Origin: Micromonospora parathelypteridis | Lineage (GTDB): Bacteria; Actinomycetota; Actinomycetes; Mycobacteriales; Micromonosporaceae | DNA length: 64,000 nt | NCBI RefSeq assembly: GCF_014201145.1 | Contig: NZ_JACHDP010000001.1 | Span: 2,914,001 to 2,978,000 of the forward strand | Direction: 5' to 3' | In this document: positions 1 through 8,712 of the stretch, piece after piece | How the letters are laid out: each line of letters begins with the position of its first letter | How positions within the stretch are numbered: position 1 is the first letter of the stretch | Notes under the pieces: generated by a model | What the model saw: the letters and a program-made list of their open reading frames with translations, nothing else | Told to the model about the DNA's origin: nothing | Database searches by the model: none | Program-made: the position numbers and the translations under genes

Positions 1-799
1 CCCCGGTGCCGACACCCAGATACTCCAACTGCGCCCGGACCGACCATTCGGCCGCCCACCACAGCGAGCGGTCCACGTCCGCGTAGACCACGGCCACCAC
101 GTCGGCGGGCGTGCCCGCGCCGGCGGCCACCGCCGCCCTGACCTGGTCGAGCCGGGCCCGGCGGTGCGCGAGGTAGAAGTCGGCGGCCGCGGCGCAGTCG
201 GCCAGCGCCGGGCCGTGCCCGGGCAGCGCCGGGATCCCCCGGTACGCGGACAGCAGTTCCAGACTGGCCAGGTAGTCACCGAGGTGCCCGTCCGGGTGGG
301 CGACCACGGTGGTGCCCCGGCCGAGGATGGTGTCACCGGTGAACACCACCCGCTCGTCGCCGTGCTCGACGAGGAAGCAGACCGAGTCGGCGGTGTGCCC
401 CGGAGTGTTCAGCAGACGGATGTCCAGGCCGAAGCCGCCGAATTGCTCACCCGGCTCGGTCAGCGGATCACCACCGACGGTGTGCGCCGGGTCGACGGCG
501 AGGACGTGCACCCCACCGAGCAGCTCACTCAGCCGGGCCGCGCCCTCGGTGTGGTCCGGGTGGCCGTGAGTGATCAGGATCAGACCGATGGGGCCGTGCT
601 CGGCGATCCGGGCCAGGTGCCCCTCGTCCGCCGGCCCCGGGTCGATCACGACGCCGGACTCGGCTGTCGGGGCGCGCAGCACCCAGGTGTTGGTGCCGTC
701 GAGGGTCATCGGCCCAGGGTTCGGCGCACGCAGCAGTGTCACCCAGGTCGGCAACTCGTCGGCGAGCGCCGCCGCCGGCGCCGTCACGTGCCCGCTCAT
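1..799 (-). CDS. MBL-fold metallo-hydrolase (C-terminus beyond window)
   Basis: Reading left from an ATG at 799, the frame stays open to the window edge (266 codons), so the C-terminus is missing. It is a metallo-beta-lactamase fold hydrolase of the glyoxalase II/LACTB2-like kind. The metal-binding motif THGHPDH lies at residues 77-83, NTPGHTADS at about 131-139, GDT at 155-157 and GHGP at 194-197, in the normal order and spacing for a two-metal enzyme. No signal peptide is visible, so it is probably cytosolic. It follows the RidA gene on the same strand after a 135-base gap that holds a palindromic repeat. The substrate cannot be read from sequence; thioester, phosphodiester or RNA hydrolysis are all possible in this superfamily. 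Confidence 0.93.
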   Translation of the reverse strand, partial: MSGHVTAPAAALADELPTWVTLLRAPNPGPMTLDGTNTWVLRAPTAESGVVIDPGPADEGHLARIAEHGPIGLILITHGHPDHTEGAARLSELLGGVHVLAVDPAHTVGGDPLTEPGEQFGGFGLDIRLLNTPGHTADSVCFLVEHGDERVVFTGDTILGRGTTVVAHPDGHLGDYLASLELLSAYRGIPALPGHGPALADCAAAADFYLAHRRARLDQVRAAVAAGAGTPADVVAVVYADVDRSLWWAAEWSVRAQLEYLGVGTG

Positions 800-856
800 G
801 GCTGCGATCGTACGACCCCGCCCGCCACACCCCACGATCTTGCCCACCCAACCCGA

Positions 857-905
857 AGGAAGGACCCCCTGCTAACGCGTGATTTATTAGGAAGGGGCCC
901 TTCCT
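857..905. repeat. 49-bp imperfect palindrome between MBL and RidA genes
   Basis: Arms 857-875 and 887-905 (19 bases each, 16 matching) flank an 11-base centre. The left arm begins AGGAAGGACCCC and the right arm ends GGGGCCCTTCCT. The arms also contain the shorter self-complement AGGAAGGG/CCCTTCCT. It lies between two genes on the minus strand and could act as a terminator or processing hairpin. Its form suggests a dispersed Micromonosporaceae palindrome, which is my inference. Confidence 0.7.
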
Positions 906-934
906 GACGGGTTGTGGATCGCGGTGGCGACGCG

Positions 935-1396
935 TCAGGCGACCTCGACGATCAGTTCGATCTCCACCGGGGCGTCGAGAGGCAGCTCGGCCACCCCTAC
1001 GGCGCTGCGGGCATGGCGACCGGCCTCGCCGAAGACAGTGCCGAAGAGGTCGGAGGCACCGTTGATCACTGCGGGCTGACCGGTGAAACCGGGCGCGGAC
1101 GCCACGAAACCGGTCACCTTGACCACCTTGACCACGTTCTCCAAGCCGACCAGCGAGTCGACCGCGGCCAACGCGTTGAGCGCGCACCGCTGGGCCAGAT
1201 CCTTCGCCTGCTCGGCGGAGATCCCGGCGCCGACCTTGCCGGTCGCGAGCAGCTTGCCCTCGGCGATCGGCAGCTGACCGGAAACGTAGACGTGCTGCCC
1301 GGACTGCACGGCCGGCACGTAGCTGGCCACCGGCGGCACGACCTCGGGCAGTTCGAGACCCAGCTCGGCAAGCTTCGCGTGCGGTCCGTTGCTCAC
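935..1396 (-). CDS. RidA family protein
   Basis: A 153-residue RidA/YjgF/UK114 family protein, the usual family length plus a short N-terminal extension. These trimeric cytosolic enzymes hydrolyse reactive enamine/imine intermediates made by PLP enzymes, or have related roles. Family features seen are the VYVSGQLP segment near residue 36, the QRCALNALAAVDSLVG helix and a C-terminal VEIELIVEVA strand. I do not see the catalytic Arg in its usual IVEATC-type context, so this may be one of the non-canonical actinobacterial RidA subgroups. The start is GTG at 1394-1396, overlapping the TGA of the upstream DUF4177 gene (GTGA), which implies translational coupling. Confidence 0.92.
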   Translation of the reverse strand: MSNGPHAKLAELGLELPEVVPPVASYVPAVQSGQHVYVSGQLPIAEGKLLATGKVGAGISAEQAKDLAQRCALNALAAVDSLVGLENVVKVVKVTGFVASAPGFTGQPAVINGASDLFGTVFGEAGRHARSAVGVAELPLDAPVEIELIVEVA

Positions 1397-1548
1397 GCCT
1401 TCGGCCGCTTCAGGTAGGCGACCAGTTGGTCCGGGTTCGGCCCGGGGACCACGGCGACGAGCTCCCACCCGTCCTCGCCCCAGTTGTCGAGGATCTGCTT
1501 GGTCGCGTGGACCAGCAGCGGGACCGTGGAGTATTCCCACTTCTGCAT
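1393..1548 (-). CDS. DUF4177-type small protein
   Basis: A 51-residue protein starting MQKWEYSTVPL and containing DGWELVAVVPG, the pattern of the DUF4177 family of small soluble proteins of unknown function. The start ATG at 1546-1548 has a GAGGGAG ribosome-binding sequence about 9 bases upstream. The stop TGA overlaps the GTG of the RidA gene, so the two are almost certainly co-transcribed and translationally coupled. It is 44 bases downstream of the hypothetical gene at 1593-2075. The function is unknown; its persistence beside RidA and MBL genes in actinobacteria is my recollection, not checked. Confidence 0.88.
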   Translation of the reverse strand: MQKWEYSTVPLLVHATKQILDNWGEDGWELVAVVPGPNPDQLVAYLKRPKA

Positions 1549-1592
1549 CGCTGAAGGGCTCCCTCTCGGTGCGGAATTGTTCGAGGGACAGC

Positions 1593-2075
1593 CTACGGTC
1601 CGCTGGCCGGGCGAGACGCGGGACGCTGCTCCGGCGCGGCCGGCACCTCCCCGCAGAGCCCCTCGTGCTCGTACCCCTGGGGGCAGCGGGACCGGTCGGG
1701 CAGCAGCAGGTCGCAGAAGACCCGGTGCCGGTTGTTCTGGTCGTCGGCGTTGGACACGGTGGTCTCGCCGGCATCCAGCTCGGGCAGGAAGCCCAGGGAC
1801 ACCGCGACCCGGCCGGCGAGCACGGTCGCCGCCGTCAGGTTCGGCACCCGGATCGGCAGGTGGATGACGAAGCCCGGCTCGTCTTCGTCGCGGGCCCGCT
1901 CGGCGGGATGGCTCGGCGCCCGCGCCACCTCCGCTTGCTCTGGCATTCGGCGGTACGACCGTTCGTTGATCGACTGGCCGCCGACCTGCCCACCGGCCTC
2001 GAACAAGGACCCGGGCCGGCGCGGCCGGTCGTTGTTCGGGTACTGGGTGCGAGGGATATTGTCCGCGTCGCGCAT
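1593..2075 (-). CDS. conserved hypothetical protein
   Basis: A 160-residue protein I cannot assign to a named family. It has a polar N-terminal half, a middle segment rich in hydrophobic beta-type stretches (VIHLPIRVPNLTAATVLAG), and a C-terminal part with three cysteines (FCDLLLPDRSRCPQGYEHEGLC) that might bind metal or form a small zinc-ribbon-like unit. No signal peptide or membrane segment is seen. ATG at 2073-2075 is preceded by GGAGG at good spacing. It heads the minus-strand run hypothetical - DUF4177 - RidA - MBL. Residue composition and the strong ribosome-binding site argue that it is real. Confidence 0.75.
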   Translation of the reverse strand: MRDADNIPRTQYPNNDRPRRPGSLFEAGGQVGGQSINERSYRRMPEQAEVARAPSHPAERARDEDEPGFVIHLPIRVPNLTAATVLAGRVAVSLGFLPELDAGETTVSNADDQNNRHRVFCDLLLPDRSRCPQGYEHEGLCGEVPAAPEQRPASRPASGP

Positions 2076-2431
2076 GCACTGCCTCCGGTCGTACCGCTCG
2101 GATCACGCTTCCGGTCCGGACCCATTCGTCCGTTCCGGCCCCCGCGCCGGGACGAAAGGTAGGTCCGTGGTCACAGTCCCGCCAACAGGACGCGCCCGAT
2201 TGGTCACCCACAGTCACATATGCGACACAAGCCAGCTAAGGGACCCGACGGCGCATCGGACGCGGGTCCCACCGGCCGGATCGCTGGGCAGCGCGGCGCG
2301 GCGGGGGCGACACCGATGCGCTCATCGACCGCTACCCTTCCGGTCGGACGGTCGCGCAGCGCCCGGCAGCCCGCTCGATCACGCTCGACGCCAGGGGTGG
2401 CGGCGGGCTCCGCACCCCCGGGGGAAAGACG
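2076..2431. other. divergent intergenic region
   Basis: 356 bases between divergent genes. It must hold promoters for the minus-strand hypothetical/RidA run and for the plus-strand membrane protein. I see no convincing sigma-70 hexamer pair, RNA gene or repeat. The plus-strand gene has a GGGGGAAAG ribosome-binding stretch just before its ATG. Confidence 0.5.
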
Positions 2432-3214
2432 ATGACCCAACCGCCCAACGGTGACCAGGCCGGCCCGCCCGCCCTTCCGCCGGCCCCGCCGGAATCCAGC
2501 GTTCCGCCCGGCGCTGCGGTCGTCCCCGTTCAGCCGGCCCCCGCCGCGCCGTCCGGGCAGCTCGCGCTCCCCGCGCCCCCCGCACCGGCGGCGCTCCCCG
2601 CCCAGCCGACCGTCCCCCTCCAGCAGGCCTTCCCCAGGCCGACCAGCGGGGCTGGCGCTGCCGGCCCGTCGGCCGACCCCTCGACCGTGGCAGCGACGCA
2701 ACCGGGAACCCCGGACCCTTCGGTGATCCCGCCACCCCCGCCGGGATACCCGCCCTACCAGGGCGAGCCGAAGAAGAAGCGCGGCCTGCTGATCGCCGCG
2801 ATCTCCCTGGTCGTGATCATGGTGCTCTGCGTGGGCGGCGGTGTGGTGGCGTTCCTGACCCTGCGCAATGCCGAAACCGGCGAGGGCGCCAAGGAGCCGG
2901 CGGTCGCCGTCGACGAGTTCCTGACCGCGGTCTACAAGGATCGCGACGCGACCAAGGCGGCCAGCCGCGTGTGCGCCGCCTCCCGCGACGACGGAAAGAT
3001 CACCGCCAAGGTGGCCGAAGTGCAGAAGTACGCCTCCGCGTACCAGAACCCGCGCTTCCGGTGGACCACCCCGAAGGTGGACAACCAGACCGGGGAACGG
3101 GCCACCGTCTCCACCCGGGTCACCATGACCACCTCGGACGAGAAGGTGGCCGACCAGGACCTGCGCTTCACTGTGGTGCAGAAGACGGGTTGGTGGGTCT
3201 GCGAGGTCGCGTGA
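2432..3214 (+). CDS. proline-rich single-pass membrane protein (Rv0361-like)
   Basis: A 260-residue protein in three parts. Residues 1-110 are a Pro/Ala-rich, presumably disordered cytoplasmic region. Residues about 115-140 form one transmembrane helix after the positive KKKRG, with the core LLIAAISLVVIMVLCVGGGVV. Residues 150-260 are an extracytoplasmic domain containing AVDEFLTAVYKDRDATKAA and two cysteines (SRVCAAS and WWVCEVA) that could form a disulphide. The outer domain resembles the NTF2-like domain of Rv0361-type actinobacterial membrane proteins. The ATG at 2432 follows GGGGGAAAG. The neighbouring ArsA-type ATPase gene starts 26 bases downstream, so they may be co-transcribed. Function is unknown. 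Confidence 0.85.
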   Translation: MTQPPNGDQAGPPALPPAPPESSVPPGAAVVPVQPAPAAPSGQLALPAPPAPAALPAQPTVPLQQAFPRPTSGAGAAGPSADPSTVAATQPGTPDPSVIPPPPPGYPPYQGEPKKKRGLLIAAISLVVIMVLCVGGGVVAFLTLRNAETGEGAKEPAVAVDEFLTAVYKDRDATKAASRVCAASRDDGKITAKVAEVQKYASAYQNPRFRWTTPKVDNQTGERATVSTRVTMTTSDEKVADQDLRFTVVQKTGWWVCEVA

Positions 3215-3240
3215 CCGCCAGGCGTGGATAGGCTCGACGG

Positions 3241-4218
3241 GTGTGTGCAGCTGAGCGGCCGGTCGACCCGGCCGGTACCGGATGGTCCGCCCGCCTCCAC
3301 GTGGTGACCGGCAAGGGCGGCACCGGCAAGACCAGCGTGGCGGCGGCCCTGGCCCTCGCGCTCGCCGCAGGTGGCCGGCGCACCCTGCTGGTCGAGGTCG
3401 AGGGGCGGCAGGGCATCGCCCAACTCTTCGGCATCGACCCGTTGCCCTACGAGGAGCGACACCTCGCCGAAGCGCCGGAGGGTGGTGAGGTGCGCGCTCT
3501 CGCGGTGGACGCGGAGGAGGCGCTGCTCGAATACCTCGACATGTTCTACAAGCTCGGCGCGGCAGGCCGGGCGCTGCGCAAGCTCGGTGCCATCGACTTC
3601 GCCACCACCATCGCGCCAGGTCTGCGGGACGTGCTCCTCACCGGCAAGGTGAAGGAGGCCACCACCCGCACCTCCGGGCAGCGGCGCGCGTACGACGCGG
3701 TGGTGCTGGACGCCCCGCCGACCGGGCGGATCGGCCGGTTCCTCAACGTGACGGCGGAGACGGCTCGGCTGGCCAAGGTCGGCCCGATCAAGACCCAGAG
3801 CGAGGGTGTCGCCGCGCTGTTGCGCTCCCCGATGACCGCGGTGCACGTGGTCACGCTCCTGGAGGAGATGCCGGTACAGGAGACGGTGGACGCGATCGCC
3901 GACCTGACCTCACTCGGCTTCGGCATTGGAAAAGTGATCGTCAACGGCACGCGACCCCCGCTGCCTGCCAACCGGGCGGTCACCGCCGCGGAGCTGAAGC
4001 GAGGGCTGGTCGCCGCCGGGCTGCCGGCCGATCGGGACATTGTGGCCGGTTTGCACGACGAGGCACGGGACCAGCTCATTCGGCGCGAATTGGAGGATTC
4101 GCTCCGCGCCGACCTGGTGGAGCTGGGGCTGCCGATGATCGAGCTGCCGTTGCTGCCCGACGGGGTGGACCGCGCAGGGCTCGCGGCACTGGCCCGGGCC
4201 CTCGTCCGCGCCGATTGA
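3241..4218 (+). CDS. ArsA/Get3-like ATPase (first of a pair)
   Basis: A 325-residue P-loop ATPase of the ArsA/Get3 family. GKGGTGKT at residues 24-31 is a full deviant Walker A with the signature lysine. VVLDAPPTGR near residue 155 is the switch II/Walker B region. In the family such proteins are dimeric ATPases of arsenite efflux or tail-anchored protein targeting; in actinobacteria lacking arsB nearby, the role is unknown. The start is GTG at 3241. It is followed after 57 bases by a second ArsA-like gene, so the two products may form a heterodimer comparable to the two halves of ArsA. No arsenic genes are present nearby, so arsenite export is unlikely. Confidence 0.9.
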   Translation: MCAAERPVDPAGTGWSARLHVVTGKGGTGKTSVAAALALALAAGGRRTLLVEVEGRQGIAQLFGIDPLPYEERHLAEAPEGGEVRALAVDAEEALLEYLDMFYKLGAAGRALRKLGAIDFATTIAPGLRDVLLTGKVKEATTRTSGQRRAYDAVVLDAPPTGRIGRFLNVTAETARLAKVGPIKTQSEGVAALLRSPMTAVHVVTLLEEMPVQETVDAIADLTSLGFGIGKVIVNGTRPPLPANRAVTAAELKRGLVAAGLPADRDIVAGLHDEARDQLIRRELEDSLRADLVELGLPMIELPLLPDGVDRAGLAALARALVRAD

Positions 4219-4275
4219 CTCACACCTGAGCTCGGCACGGGCGCACGGACCCAGCCGGCCCGATACGCTCGATTG

Positions 4276-5424
4276 GTGCCTTCCGAAGACGCAGCGCCGC
4301 AGCTGGACGTCGACCAGATCCTCGCCGACCCGGGCGTGAAGATCATCGTGTGCTGCGGTGCCGGCGGGGTGGGAAAGACGACCACAGCCGCGGCGCTGGC
4401 GCTGCGGGCCGCCGAGCACCACGGCCGACGCACGGTGGTGCTCACCATCGACCCGGCCCGCCGGCTGGCGCAGTCGCTGGGTCTGACCGAGCTGGACAAC
4501 ACCCCTCGCCAGGTCAAGGGGATCGACGTCGAGAGCAGCGGCGGCGAGCTGCACGCCATGATGCTGGACATGAAGCGCACCTTCGACGACGTGGTGCTGC
4601 AGCACACCGATCCGACGAAGGCCGCCGAGATCTTCGCGAACCCGTTCTACCAGGCGATGAGCTCGACATTCGCCGGCACGCAGGAATACATGGCGATGGA
4701 GAAGCTGGGTCAGCTGCACGCCCGGGGCGAATGGGACCTGATCGTGGTGGACACGCCACCGTCCCGCTCGGCACTGGATTTCCTGGACGCGCCGGCCCGA
4801 CTCTCCCGTTTCCTCGACGGCCGGATGCTGCGACTGCTGCTGGCCCCGGCTCGCAGCGGCGGGCGGAGCATGTTCAGCCTGGTCACGGCCTCGTTCGGGA
4901 TGTTCTCGAAAGTGGTGCAGAAGGTGCTCGGCGCGCAGCTGCTCACCGACCTGTCCGGCTTCGTGGCGGCCCTGGATTCGATGTTCGGCGGTTTCCGGCA
5001 GCGGGCCGAACAGACGTACCGCATCCTGCAGGCGCGGGAGACGGCCTTCCTGCTGGTCGCGGCACCGGAGCCGGACGCGGTCCGGGAGGCCGCCTACTTC
5101 GCGGGCCGCCTGCGCGACGAACGGATGCCGCTGGCCGGCCTTGTGCTCAACCGGGTGCACCGACCGGCGGTGCCGGAGCTGGACGCCGAGCAGAGCCGGG
5201 TCGCCGCCGAGCGGCTGACCGAGCTGGGTGGGCATGAGGCCACCGTCGACGTGCTGCGGGCGCACGCGGCACTGGCCCGTCAGGCGGTACGCGAACAACA
5301 GGTGGCCGCGCGCTTCACCGAGGCGTTCCCGGCGGTGCCGGCGGTGTCGGTGACGGCGCAGCCCGCCGACGTGCACGACGTCGACGGGCTACGGACGATC
5401 GGCGCGGCGATCAGCCGGCCGTGA
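4276..5424 (+). CDS. ArsA/Get3-like ATPase (second of a pair)
   Basis: A 382-residue ArsA/Get3-like ATPase. Its P-loop is GAGGVGKT at residues 28-35, so the signature lysine of the deviant Walker A (GKGGxGKT) is replaced by alanine. The catalytic lysine K34 and the switch segment IVVDTPPSRSALDFLDAP near residue 158 are intact. TIDPARRLAQSLG around residue 60 is the family switch I region. A TTG codon at 4273 sits directly before the GTG at 4276; I use the GTG. It lies just downstream of the first ArsA-like gene and ends 6 bases from the convergent wblA stop. Pairing a canonical and a lysine-less P-loop suggests an asymmetric heterodimer, which is an inference. Confidence 0.9.
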   Translation: MPSEDAAPQLDVDQILADPGVKIIVCCGAGGVGKTTTAAALALRAAEHHGRRTVVLTIDPARRLAQSLGLTELDNTPRQVKGIDVESSGGELHAMMLDMKRTFDDVVLQHTDPTKAAEIFANPFYQAMSSTFAGTQEYMAMEKLGQLHARGEWDLIVVDTPPSRSALDFLDAPARLSRFLDGRMLRLLLAPARSGGRSMFSLVTASFGMFSKVVQKVLGAQLLTDLSGFVAALDSMFGGFRQRAEQTYRILQARETAFLLVAAPEPDAVREAAYFAGRLRDERMPLAGLVLNRVHRPAVPELDAEQSRVAAERLTELGGHEATVDVLRAHAALARQAVREQQVAARFTEAFPAVPAVSVTAQPADVHDVDGLRTIGAAISRP

Positions 5425-5430
5425 TCGACG

Positions 5431-5751
5431 TCAGTTCGCGGCGCTGACGAGGATCTTGTCCTTGCCGGCCTTCTCCTTGCTGTTCTTCTTCATCGCAGCC
5501 TCGAACATCTTGCGCCAGCTCGTCACCTGCGGGTGTCGACGCAGCAGCGCTCGCCGTTCGCGTTCGGTCATGCCGCCCCACACACCGAACTCGATCCGGT
5601 TGTCCAGCGCGTCGGCCAGGCACTCGTAGCGAACAGGGCAGCTCCGACAAATCCGCTTCGCCACGTTCTGTTCGGCGCCCTGTACGAACAACGCGTCCGG
5701 GTCCCCGTTCTGACATGCCGCAAGCGACGGCCAGTCAGTGATCATGCCCAT
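5431..5751 (-). CDS. wblA: WhiB-family iron-sulfur regulator, WblA type
   Basis: A 106-residue WhiB-like protein. The four cluster-binding cysteines are Cys13, Cys35, Cys38 and Cys44 (ACQNGD and CRSCPVRYEC), followed by the family turn GVWGG at 56-60 and a basic C-terminal tail for DNA contact. The opening MGMITDWPSLAAC and the block NRIEFGVWGGMTERERRALLRR match the WblA/WhiB4 subgroup, which acts with sigma factors in development, antibiotic control and redox response in actinobacteria. The start at 5751 matches family N-termini and follows AAGGGGGGA; the open frame extends far upstream but without protein-like composition. It converges on the ArsA pair and diverges from the penicillin-binding protein gene. 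Confidence 0.93.
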   Translation of the reverse strand: MGMITDWPSLAACQNGDPDALFVQGAEQNVAKRICRSCPVRYECLADALDNRIEFGVWGGMTERERRALLRRHPQVTSWRKMFEAAMKKNSKEKAGKDKILVSAAN

Positions 5752-6158
5752 GTGTACACGTCCCCCCTTGCAGTACCTACCGACCTCGTCGATGCACGTC
5801 AGCCGGCAATTCCCCCCGATCGCCCGGCTCGCCTTCCCCAAGGCGGCACGGACGACATGTGGCGCTGTCGCCGCCCCCATCATGCTCTGTAGTCGACTGA
5901 TTACGCAACGTTGTCGACGAAATCCATCATTCCGGACACTCCCGGCTTCCCGGGCCTTCGATCGCCGGTTACCCCGCCGAGGTCGGCGATAACGCTGCGC
6001 CGCCTTCCTGAATCGGAGGAGACTCACGCCAGGTCACACGCAACCAAGCACCGGGGGTCGTGCGTTTAGCACAACGAGGGCAGCGCGTGCAGGAAATGGG
6101 GAAAGAACACCCCAGCGCCCCTCGTTCCCTACTCGCGTACCCTGTCGAGGTGAACTGG
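5752..6158. other. divergent wblA / PBP regulatory region
   Basis: 407 bases between the divergent wblA and PBP genes, more AT-rich in the middle (about 5890-5940). Two GTCGAC hexamers flank ATTACGCAACGTT near 5893-5925 and could be part of an operator. AACGAGGG at 6073-6080 can pair with CCCTCGTT at 6119-6126 in the PBP 5' leader. No promoter hexamers can be named with confidence. Confidence 0.45.
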
Positions 6159-8573
6159 ATGCGGAAACGTGACCACAATGTGCTGACCAACGCCGCATCG
6201 CTGCTCGTATGTGGCCTGTTGGCTGGCGTGGTGGTCGCTGCGGCGGCCTTCCCCGCGGTGGCGATGTCCGGCTTGGCCGCCAAGGCCGGAGCCGAGACAT
6301 TCGGCGCCCTGCCGACGGAGCTGACGGTGGCCCGCGCGCCGCAGATCAGCTACCTGCTGGCCTCGGACGGCAAGACACCGCTCGCGACCATGTACGACGA
6401 GAACCGGCGCGACGTGAAGCTCGCCGACATCTCGCCGTACATGCAGAAGGCCATCATCGCGGCCGAGGACCATGACTTCTACAAGCACAACGGCGTCGAC
6501 ATCAACGGTGTCGCCCGCGCGTTCGTCAACAACCAGAGCGAAGGCTCCGGCCGGCAGGGTGCTTCGACGCTGACCATGCAGTACGTCCGGCTGGCCATCG
6601 CCTACTCGGCCACCCACCCGGCCGACGTGGTCGCGGCGACCGAGGACACCAGCGCCCGCAAGCTTCGCGAGATGCGGCTGGCCCTCCAGGTCGACAAGGA
6701 ATTCTCCAAGGACGAGATCCTCACCCGCTACCTCAACCTCGCCTCGTTCGGCAACGGCGCGTACGGCATCTACGCCGCCAGCCAGGTCTACTTCGGTAAG
6801 CCGCCGAGCAAGCTCAAGATTGAGGAGGCGGCGCTGCTGGCCGGCATGGTCAAGGCGCCCACGACGAACGACCCGACCACCGAGGCGGGTTACCCGAAGG
6901 CTCTGGAACGGCGCGACTACGTCATCGACAACATGGTCGAGACCAAGGCCATCACCCAGCAGGAGGCCGACGCGGCCAAGGCCGTCCCCCTGAAGGTGCT
7001 GGACAAGCGCACCCCCAACGGCTGCGTCGCCGCGAACGTCAACAGCTGGGGCTTCTTCTGCGACTACTTCTACCGCTGGTGGATGCAGCAGGAGACGTTC
7101 GGTTCGACCACGTACGACCGGGAGCGGCGGCTGAAGAGCGGCGGCTACACCGTCGTGACCTCGATCGACGTCCAGGCGCAGAAGGGCGCGGACAAGGCGG
7201 TCCGCAAGGCCAAGAGCGAGAACAGCAAGGAAGCCGCCATGGTCGCGGTGATCGAGCCCGGCAGTGGTCGGGTCCGGGCGCTCGCGGTCAACCGGCAGTT
7301 CAAGCTCGACGACCCGAAGAAGCCGACCAACAAGATCTCCAGTGATCCGGCGAAGAGCAGGAAGGGCATCCGGGGCAACTACCCGGCGACGGTCAACCCC
7401 CTGCTGACCGGCGGCGACGGCATCACCGGCTACCAGGCCGGCTCGACCTTCAAGATGTTCACCATGGTGGCGGCACTGGAGAAGGGCATCCCCCTCAGCT
7501 ACCAAATCAACGCGCCGAAGCAGTTCAAGTCGGAATACATCATCCGGCCAGGCCCGGCAGCGTGTGCGGGGACGCACTTCTACTGCCCCACGAACTCGAG
7601 CGACAGCATGGCCGGCGTGCACAACATGTGGAGCGCGTTCGGTAAGTCGGTGAACACCTTCTTCGTGCCGCTGCAACAGCAGGTCGGTGCGGAGAACGTG
7701 GTCAAGGCCGCCAAGAGGCTGGGCATCAACTTCCGTTCCGAGGAGGATCTGACCCTGGAGAAGGGGGCGCACCAGTGGGGCGCCTTCACCCTGGGCGTCT
7801 CGCAGACCACCCCGCTGGATCTGGCCAATGCCTACGCCACACTGGCCGCCGACGGCACCTTCTGTGAGCCGATCCCGGTGCAGGAGATCCGCGACCCGGA
7901 GGGCAACAAGCTCGACATCGCCAACCCGCGGTGCGAAAAGCGGTTCAGCACCGACGTGGCCCGCGCCGCGGTGGACGCGGCCCGCTGCCCGGTGGGTGAC
8001 CGATCGTCCGCCTCCCGGTGCACCGGAGCCACCGCCGGCAACGTGCGCGGCGACGTCGGTTATCCGGTGGCCGGCAAGTCCGGCACCACCGACTCGGAGA
8101 AGACCGCCGCCCTGGTCGCGATGACCAAGCAGTACGCGGTCGCCGGCATCATGGCCGACCCGGACTGGCCGCAGACCAACGTCAAGATGAAGCACGCGGA
8201 GAAGGACGGCATCAACCCTCCGGTGTGGGAGACGCTGCGGGACGCGATGAGGGGCAAGAAGCCGATCCCGTTCGAGGCGCCGGGCCAGAAGATCTCCGAG
8301 GGTGACCAGCGCAGCATCCCCGACGTGAAGTGCATTTCGGTGGATCAGGCGAAGTCCCGCCTCAAGGGCGCTAGCTTCGAGCCGGTCGTCTCCAGCACGA
8401 AGATCGCCTCACCCTGCAAGGCGGGCGAGGCGGCGGGCACCAGCCCGGACGGGCGCACCATCAAGGGCGGGATCGTCACCATCCAGGTCAGCAGCGGTGG
8501 CGGTGCCACCCCGCCGGGCACTCCCCCCAGCGGGCAGCCCGGCGGTCGACCCGGCGGTCGCCCGGGCGGCTGA
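6159..8573 (+). CDS. class A penicillin-binding protein with PASTA domain
   Basis: An 804-residue bifunctional murein synthase: glycosyltransferase plus transpeptidase, anchored in the membrane. One N-terminal transmembrane helix (residues about 9-35) precedes the GT51 domain with catalytic Glu103 in AAEDHDFYKHNGVD and the TLTMQYVR motif. The transpeptidase domain has Ser429-Thr-Phe-Lys432, an SVN motif and KSGTT. A PASTA repeat (IPDVKCISVDQAKSRL) follows around residue 725, then a Gly/Pro-rich tail. The ATG at 6159 sits after GAGGTG at ideal spacing, which favours it over in-frame upstream starts. Divergent pairing with wblA beside the ArsA genes is typical actinobacterial order. A strong terminator follows. 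Confidence 0.95.
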   Translation: MRKRDHNVLTNAASLLVCGLLAGVVVAAAAFPAVAMSGLAAKAGAETFGALPTELTVARAPQISYLLASDGKTPLATMYDENRRDVKLADISPYMQKAIIAAEDHDFYKHNGVDINGVARAFVNNQSEGSGRQGASTLTMQYVRLAIAYSATHPADVVAATEDTSARKLREMRLALQVDKEFSKDEILTRYLNLASFGNGAYGIYAASQVYFGKPPSKLKIEEAALLAGMVKAPTTNDPTTEAGYPKALERRDYVIDNMVETKAITQQEADAAKAVPLKVLDKRTPNGCVAANVNSWGFFCDYFYRWWMQQETFGSTTYDRERRLKSGGYTVVTSIDVQAQKGADKAVRKAKSENSKEAAMVAVIEPGSGRVRALAVNRQFKLDDPKKPTNKISSDPAKSRKGIRGNYPATVNPLLTGGDGITGYQAGSTFKMFTMVAALEKGIPLSYQINAPKQFKSEYIIRPGPAACAGTHFYCPTNSSDSMAGVHNMWSAFGKSVNTFFVPLQQQVGAENVVKAAKRLGINFRSEEDLTLEKGAHQWGAFTLGVSQTTPLDLANAYATLAADGTFCEPIPVQEIRDPEGNKLDIANPRCEKRFSTDVARAAVDAARCPVGDRSSASRCTGATAGNVRGDVGYPVAGKSGTTDSEKTAALVAMTKQYAVAGIMADPDWPQTNVKMKHAEKDGINPPVWETLRDAMRGKKPIPFEAPGQKISEGDQRSIPDVKCISVDQAKSRLKGASFEPVVSSTKIASPCKAGEAAGTSPDGRTIKGGIVTIQVSSGGGATPPGTPPSGQPGGRPGGRPGG

Positions 8574-8591
8574 GCCGACCAGTAGGACACG

Positions 8592-8624
8592 ACGGGCGGG
8601 CACCCTCTGCGGGTGCCCGCCCGT
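8592..8624 (+). terminator. hairpin terminator after PBP gene
   Basis: A perfect 14-bp stem (8592-8605 with 8611-8624) with loop TCTGC, followed by TTCGTCTGT. It lies 18 bases after the PBP stop codon and before the convergent GatB/YqeY-like gene. Confidence 0.88.
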
Positions 8625-8712
8625 TTCGTCTGTCCGGACTACGGCTGGCCGCGGCTGACGCCGCTGATCCAGGGCCAGCGATCTCGGTGCCGCTGACGGG
8701 GGTGCCGGCGGG

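Noticed and set aside
3241..5424. Arsenic resistance operon
   Set aside because: No arsB, arsC or arsR nearby; standalone ArsA-like pairs in this context are typical of actinobacteria.
6129..8195. 688-codon open frame antisense to the penicillin-binding protein
   Set aside because: High-GC shadow frame; Arg/Gly/His/Val-rich with no motif, while the plus strand has all PBP catalytic motifs.
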